Assembly (NCBI RefSeq): GCF_933208505.1
Contig: NZ_CAKOEU010000001.1
Direction: 5' to 3' (one strand)
Length of the DNA: 64,000 nucleotides
From: Convivina praedatoris
GTDB taxonomy: Bacteria > Bacillota > Bacilli > Lactobacillales > Lactobacillaceae
Part shown: positions 63,912 to 64,000 of the stretch, piece by piece
Layout of the letters: each line of letters opens with the position of its first letter
Position numbering within the stretch: the stretch's first letter is position 1
Notes under the pieces: generated by a model
The model's database searches: none
The model's input: only the letters and a program-made list of their open reading frames with translations
What the model was told of the DNA's origin: nothing
Made by a program: the position numbers and the translations under genes

Positions 63912-64000
63912 TCAATTCGTAATTTTGAATCTAGCACTGTCTTTAAAAATGGTTATTATATGTTGGTCTTCATCCATAGATTTACCCCACCGAACCAATC
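63912..64000 (-). CDS. Possible C-terminal end of an unknown gene cut by the window edge
   Basis: An open frame enters from the right edge on the minus strand and ends at a TGA at 63912-63914. The 28 visible residues (ending HIITIFKDSARFKITN) read like a normal protein C-terminus. The rest lies outside the window, so neither the family nor whether it is intact can be told. Confidence 0.3.
   Translation of the reverse strand, partial: LVRWGKSMDEDQHIITIFKDSARFKITN

Overview
This 64 kb window looks like chromosome from a low-G+C Gram-positive bacterium of the order Lactobacillales. A heterofermentative lactic acid bacterium (Lactobacillus buchneri-like, Leuconostoc-like or Weissella-like) fits best. 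The signs are AGGAGG ribosome binding sites, T-box leaders, CcpA with cre sites, the delta subunit of RNA polymerase, DnaB/DnaI primosome proteins, a cydABCD oxidase, an oxidative gluconate branch and an isoleucine 2-epimerase. The genus cannot be fixed from sequence alone. All but two genes lie on the minus strand, so the window is probably on one replichore with minus as the leading strand. No prophage, insertion sequence, rRNA operon or CRISPR array was seen.

Layout. 17-4305: ligA and pcrA (DNA repair). 4410-11053: cydABCD plus a membrane-anchored glucosaminidase. 11202-16285: the alaS-ireB-ruvX block with hisC and the DUF1292 gene behind it. The gap before hisC holds a 32-codon remnant of a histidinol phosphatase. 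alaS is preceded by a T-box. 16537-21094: isoleucine 2-epimerase, a BcaP-like branched-chain amino acid permease and a second APC permease. 21235-26235: a gluconate regulon (gnd, gntK, gntP) read divergently from an RpiR-type regulator, with paired palindromic operators and a cre site between them. 26256-32901: uridine kinase, two tiny charged proteins, an MFS exporter, oatA, ccpA (with a cre in its own promoter), a small membrane protein, SprT-like and acpP. 32962-36466: plsX, recG and a SemiSWEET. 36591-45742: tRNA-Cys, a hypothetical gene, a YibE/F pair, dnaI, dnaB, coaE, a DUF975 protein, mutM, a DEAD-box helicase and an oxidoreductase. 45818-51570: obg, uvrC, pyrG and a second DUF975 protein. 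51662-56018: a T-box controlled amino acid permease, tRNA-Lys, rpoE, a DUF1934 gene and an HD phosphohydrolase. 56034-63584: a leucine operon with a leader peptide attenuator, leuABCD, and three tightly packed genes behind it (MFS transporter, YrdC-like protein, nickel/cobalt transporter).

The window is rich in RNA-level control. It has two T-boxes, a classical leucine leader-peptide attenuator, a pyrG leader matching the CTP-sensing reiterative-transcription type known from Bacillus, and a possible attenuator behind the histidinol-phosphatase remnant. DNA-level control is clearest at the gluconate divergent promoter and at ccpA.

The points most worth a second look are the leucine operon (LeuA without its regulatory domain, extra transport genes in the same unit), the hisC leader, the epimerase/permease pair, the gluconate switch, the missing zinc ligand in AlaRS and the odd start site of OatA.
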